Shown piece by piece: positions 12,645-15,944 of a stretch of DNA of 15,944 bases. The first letter of the stretch is position 1; each line of letters opens with the position of its first letter. The stretch covers positions 1-15,944 of the forward strand of contig CAYWDZ010000058.1 in the NCBI GenBank assembly GCA_964456255.1, in the 5' to 3' direction. The position numbers and the translations under genes are program-made. Origin of the DNA: ZC4RG30 sp964456255 (GTDB lineage Bacteria > Pseudomonadota > Gammaproteobacteria > Steroidobacterales > Steroidobacteraceae). The notes under the pieces are model-generated. The model was given only the letters and a program-made list of their open reading frames with translations, did not search any database and had not been told where the DNA came from.

Positions 12645-15062
12645 TCAGAAGAAGGGTTCGCTCGGCCGTGTCACCGGCTTGGGCGGCGGCTTGGGGGTGG
12701 GCGCAACAACCGGCTCGGATGCCTCTGCGCCTTCCATGCCTTCGATCGCTTCCGGCTCAGGCTCACCCATGAAGATTTCGGGGATGGCATTGGGGTCGGA
12801 GGGATCGGTGAGCTCGCCGGTATCGCGATTGACCGTCACGTCGATGAGGCCCGGGGGCCGTTCCATGCGCGATGAGGGCACGCCCTTGAGCGCTTCACGC
12901 ATGAAGTAGATCCACAGCGGCACGGCCGTCGTGGAGCCTTCCTCGCGCACGCCGAGCGAGCGCTGATCGTCGAACCCCACCCACGCCGTGGCGACCAGCT
13001 GGCTGTTGAAGCCGTTGAACCAGTTGTCGCGCGCGTCGTCGGTGGTGCCGGTCTTGCCGGCCAGATCGTCGCGACCGAGCTGGTTGGTCTTCTGGCCGGT
13101 GCCGCGGGTGGCGACGTCATGCAGCAGGTCGCCCATGAGCCAGGCGTTCTGTGCGGAGATCACGCGCGGTGCGCGCAGCTCTTCGGGCACGCTCTTGCTG
13201 GCTGGGTTCAAGGGATCTTCGCAAGCTGCGCACGCGACCTTTGGCTTGGCCTCGAACACCACATTGCCCTTGTCGTCCTCGATGCGGGTAATCAGGTAGG
13301 AATCGACCTTGAAGCCGCCATTGGCAAACACCGCGTAAGCTGTCGCCATCTCCAGTGGTGTGGCATCGAGCGTGCCCAGCGCCAGCGTGATATCGCGCGG
13401 CAATTTCGCGGGGTCGAACCCGAACCTGGCGGCGTGTTCGATCGCCTTGCTGATGCCGATCTCCTGCAGGATGCGGATCGACACCGCGTTGACCGAGCGA
13501 ACCAGCGCCTCGCGCATGCGCATCGGCCCGGTGAATTGGCCGCCATCGTTCTTCGGCCGGTATCTGTTCTCGGTATCGCTGCTTTCTTCGAACACGGGTG
13601 GCATGTTCAGGATGCTGCGGGCGGGCGTGAAACCGCTATCCAGTGCTGCCGAATAGATGAAGGGCTTGAACCCGGAGCCGGGCAGGCGACGCGCCTGCCA
13701 TGCGCGGTTGAAGGCGTTTTCGAAGAAGTCGAAGCCGCCGACCATCGCCACGATGGCGCCATCCGCAGGATTGAGTGCAACCAGCGCGGCCTGTGCCTGG
13801 GGCAGCTGCGCCAGCCTGGCCTTGCCCGGCTCATTGCTGGTCACAAAGACGATGTCGCCGCGCTTGAGCACATCGGCGGCCTTGCTGGGAGCGGCGCCGC
13901 CGGGCTTGTTGGCCCACGACAACCCCTCCCAGCCGATGTGTGCGGCGCCCTGTTCACGGATGTACACGTCTGCGCTGTTGCCGGACACCTGGGTGACGAT
14001 GGCCGGCTTCAGCACGTTGATGGGCGAATAATCCTCGAGCTTCTCCTCGAGTTCCTCGCTTTGCGGCGCATCGGAAAGCTCGGCCTTGCCGAGGCGTCCG
14101 CGATAACCATAGCCCTGATCGTAGTCGAGCAGTTCCTGGCGCACGGCAAAGTTGGCGGCGGCCTGCCGGGTCGCCTGAATGGTGGTGTAAACCTTGTACC
14201 CGGTGTTCACCGCATTCGGCCCGAAATCCTTGTCGATGCGCTGGCGCGCGAGCTCGGCCACATATGCGCCCTCGACGTCTGACAGTGGCGCATAACCGCG
14301 TGAGGCCACGGGCTCCTTCGCCGCCGCGTCGGCGGTGGCCTGGTCGATGAAGCCAAGCTTCAGCATGCGTCCGAGCACATAGGCGCGGCGCGCCTCGGCC
14401 CGCTCCGGCCGGGTGACCGGGTTGTAGCTCGGCCGCTGGATGGTGCCGGCCAGTGTCGCGGCCTGCGCCACCGACAGCTCGCTGACCTTCTTGTTGTAGT
14501 AGGTCTCGGCGGCAGCCGCGATGCCGTAGCTGCGCTGCCCGAAGAAGATCTTGTTCAGGTACAGGGAGAGGATCTGCTCCTTGGTGAAATCCCGCTCCAT
14601 CCGCCAGGTCAGGAACAGCTCGGCGAGCTTGCGGCGCAGCGTCTTGTCCGTGGTCAGGTACAACTGCCGCGCGGCCTGCTGGGTGATGGTGCTGCCGCCC
14701 TGGACCGCGCTGCCCGAGGCCACCACCTTGAACGCCGCGCGGGCAAAGCCCATCCAGTCGACACCACTGTGCTCGAAGAAGCGATCATCCTCGGCGGCCA
14801 GCACGGCCTCGCGGACCACTGCGGGGATGTCCTCGTACTTGAGGGGAATGCGCCGCTCTTCCCCGATCTGGGAGATCAGCTCGCCACCCTGGGCATAGAC
14901 CCGCAACGGCACGGCCATCTCGATGTTGTGCATGGACTCGGCCGTGGGCAGCGACGGAGCCAGGTACACGTAGGTGCACGCGAGGGCGAAGACCACCACC
15001 AGGATGAGTGCTGTGAGCCCGAGGGCGGCCCGGCGTAGCCAGGGAAGGTAGGACGGGTTCAC
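12645..15062 (-). CDS. mrcA: Penicillin-binding protein 1A, bifunctional transglycosylase/transpeptidase
   Basis: An 805-residue class A PBP, close to the E. coli protein (about 850), also called ponA. A cytoplasmic start and one membrane anchor (about 13-34) precede the glycosyltransferase domain: EDDRFFEHSGVD with catalytic E91, GGSTITQQAARQLYL (122-136), and RKLAELFLTWRMERDFTKEQ. An OB-like insert lies around 320-410. The transpeptidase domain shows SGFK (S463/K466), SVN (523-525) and KTGTT (670-674). It polymerises lipid II and cross-links peptidoglycan in the periplasm. The start is GTG 15062: an in-frame TAA lies two codons upstream and no ATG occurs before residue 44. A Cys pair, C611/C614 (CAAC), sits in the region after the transpeptidase core begins. 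It is divergent from pilM and followed by the 201-residue protein gene. Confidence 0.96.
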   Translation of the reverse strand: MNPSYLPWLRRAALGLTALILVVVFALACTYVYLAPSLPTAESMHNIEMAVPLRVYAQGGELISQIGEERRIPLKYEDIPAVVREAVLAAEDDRFFEHSGVDWMGFARAAFKVVASGSAVQGGSTITQQAARQLYLTTDKTLRRKLAELFLTWRMERDFTKEQILSLYLNKIFFGQRSYGIAAAAETYYNKKVSELSVAQAATLAGTIQRPSYNPVTRPERAEARRAYVLGRMLKLGFIDQATADAAAKEPVASRGYAPLSDVEGAYVAELARQRIDKDFGPNAVNTGYKVYTTIQATRQAAANFAVRQELLDYDQGYGYRGRLGKAELSDAPQSEELEEKLEDYSPINVLKPAIVTQVSGNSADVYIREQGAAHIGWEGLSWANKPGGAAPSKAADVLKRGDIVFVTSNEPGKARLAQLPQAQAALVALNPADGAIVAMVGGFDFFENAFNRAWQARRLPGSGFKPFIYSAALDSGFTPARSILNMPPVFEESSDTENRYRPKNDGGQFTGPMRMREALVRSVNAVSIRILQEIGISKAIEHAARFGFDPAKLPRDITLALGTLDATPLEMATAYAVFANGGFKVDSYLITRIEDDKGNVVFEAKPKVACAACEDPLNPASKSVPEELRAPRVISAQNAWLMGDLLHDVATRGTGQKTNQLGRDDLAGKTGTTDDARDNWFNGFNSQLVATAWVGFDDQRSLGVREEGSTTAVPLWIYFMREALKGVPSSRMERPPGLIDVTVNRDTGELTDPSDPNAIPEIFMGEPEPEAIEGMEGAEASEPVVAPTPKPPPKPVTRPSEPFF

Positions 15063-15286
15063 GGATTAGAGAAGCTCTGGTTGCGCCAAATATGCTGTGG
15101 GAGCAGTTTCCTATCCGTGGCCGGATTGGACAATGTGTCTGGCCGAGTTAACAGGTTTGTGCCCGGCCTCACGGAATGCCGGGCGGGCTTCGCGTTCAAT
15201 TTAACCGTTGCGTACGTTATATTTGGCTCGGATTTGAGGCGGAATTGTGTTTCGGCGCCTAACTAGCTGAAAAGTAAGGGAGAATT
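15063..15286. promoter_or_regulatory. Divergent promoter region between mrcA and pilM
   Basis: This 224-base gap must hold the promoters of both genes. Toward pilM, TATATT at 15218-15223 is a good -10 match, with TTCAAT (15195-15200) as a weak -35 at 17-base spacing; this is a low-confidence prediction. An inverted repeat, GCCCGGC at 15161-15167 and GCCGGGC at 15178-15184 with a 10-base loop, could be an operator or structured leader. No sigma-54 site was convincing. Confidence 0.4.
15276..15283 (+). promoter_or_regulatory. pilM: Ribosome binding site of pilM
   Basis: AAGGGAGA stands 3-4 bases before GTG 15287. An in-frame TAA at 15275-15277, four codons upstream of the GTG, excludes an earlier start, so the GTG is the only reasonable start. 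Confidence 0.7.
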
Positions 15287-15944
15287 GTGTTTCTCATTCC
15301 TAGCAAGCACCGCCAGGTTCTCGGCCTCGATATTACTTCGTCGTCGATCAAGCTGATTGAGCTCAGCCTTTCCGGTGGCCACTACACCGTGGAGTCGTAC
15401 GCCGCCGAAGCCACTCCGCAGAACGCCATGAACGAAAAGGCCATCGTGGATGCCGATGCCGTGGGCGAGGCGATCGCACGTGCCGCGCGGCGCGCCGGCT
15501 CGAACACGCGCGAGGTGGCGGTGGCCATTGCCGGCGATGCGGCGATCACCAAGGTGATCCAGATGCCGCGCAACCTGAATGACGCGGAGCTGGAGGCCCA
15601 GGTCGAAATGCAGGCCGACCAGTACATCCCCTTCCCGATGGACGAGGTGGCCTACGACTTCGAGGTGCTCGGCACTTCGGAAAAGGATGCGGATTCCCAG
15701 GACGTGTTGCTGGTGGCTTCGCGCTCGGAGAATGTCGAGCAGCGCCGCGCCGCCGTGAATGCCGCGGGGTTGACTCCGCGCATCGTGGACGTGGAAGCCT
15801 TTGCGCTGGAAAACGCCTGCAAGCTGATGACACACCAGATGCCCGATGGCGGCATCGATCGCTCGGTGGCAGTGGTGGACTTCGGCGCCAGCACCACGAC
15901 GTTCAGCGTGCTGCGCAATCTCAAGGTCGTCTACACGCGCGACT
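15287..15944 (+). CDS. pilM: Type IV pilus assembly protein PilM, N-terminal part (cut by window edge)
   Basis: The first 219 residues of an actin-like ATPase-fold protein that forms the cytoplasmic ring of the type IV pilus inner-membrane complex with PilN, PilO and PilP. Seen: VLGLDITSSSIKLIEL near the start (phosphate-1-type motif of the actin/FtsA fold), QMPRNLNDAELEAQVEMQADQYIPFPMDEV, and AVVDFGASTTTFSVL near the edge, a second nucleotide-binding motif of the fold. The family is about 350 residues, so about 135 more lie beyond the window. It starts at GTG 15287 (VFLIPSKHRQ). pilN-pilQ presumably follow. The divergent neighbour is mrcA, the usual partner in Pseudomonas-like genomes. GC-rich codon use matches mrcA. 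Nothing unusual was seen apart from the GTG start. Confidence 0.95.
   Translation, partial: MFLIPSKHRQVLGLDITSSSIKLIELSLSGGHYTVESYAAEATPQNAMNEKAIVDADAVGEAIARAARRAGSNTREVAVAIAGDAAITKVIQMPRNLNDAELEAQVEMQADQYIPFPMDEVAYDFEVLGTSEKDADSQDVLLVASRSENVEQRRAAVNAAGLTPRIVDVEAFALENACKLMTHQMPDGGIDRSVAVVDFGASTTTFSVLRNLKVVYTRD

Noticed and set aside
13119..14282. Long plus-strand open frame (387 codons)
   Set aside because: It is wholly antisense to the well-supported mrcA gene and has a composition typical of the complement of GC-rich codons; no recognisable domain.

Overview
The window looks like the chromosome of a fairly GC-rich gammaproteobacterium. The strongest taxonomic hint is the right end, where the gene for a bifunctional class A penicillin-binding protein (ponA/mrcA) is divergent from pilM, the first gene of the type IV pilus pilMNOPQ operon. 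That arrangement is common in Pseudomonas- and Xanthomonas-like bacteria. No RNA gene, CRISPR array or intact insertion sequence was seen.

Positions 1-10323 are a surface-polysaccharide (O-antigen or exopolysaccharide type) gene cluster made of two convergent arms. The plus arm has a C-methyltransferase (5' end cut off by the window edge), a DUF4910-type aminopeptidase-like protein, an SDR-family sugar epimerase/dehydratase, an FAD-dependent amine-oxidase-like enzyme and a family 2 glycosyltransferase. The minus arm, read from 10323 down to 5219, has wecB (UDP-GlcNAc 2-epimerase), a PIG-L/LmbE deacetylase, a UDP-glucuronate decarboxylase-like SDR, a UDP-glucose 6-dehydrogenase and an RfbF-like sugar-1-phosphate nucleotidyltransferase. 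Several genes overlap by 1-4 bases, and the arms meet in one CTAG that supplies both stop codons. Together the enzymes suggest production of at least one UDP-GlcA/pentose-type sugar and one amino-sugar-derived or C-methylated sugar, followed by transfer to a glycan. The final sugar cannot be read from sequence alone.

Positions 10324-11135 have no confident intact gene. They include minus-strand stretches that may be a decayed gene ending in an ATGA overlap with wecB, plus a perfect 22-bp palindrome. Next is an isolated gene for a Tat-exported protein with a probable beta-sandwich, lectin-like body (11136-11897). It converges on a two-gene minus-strand unit of ponA and a small conserved-looking protein, with hairpins in the 138-bp gap between them. 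Pilus gene pilM starts at 15287 and runs off the right edge.

By eye, the ponA/pilM part uses more G/C-ending codons than the sugar cluster and the 10.3-11.1 kb gap. This fits a variable polysaccharide island placed next to conserved core genes, with a boundary near 11.9-12.0 kb.
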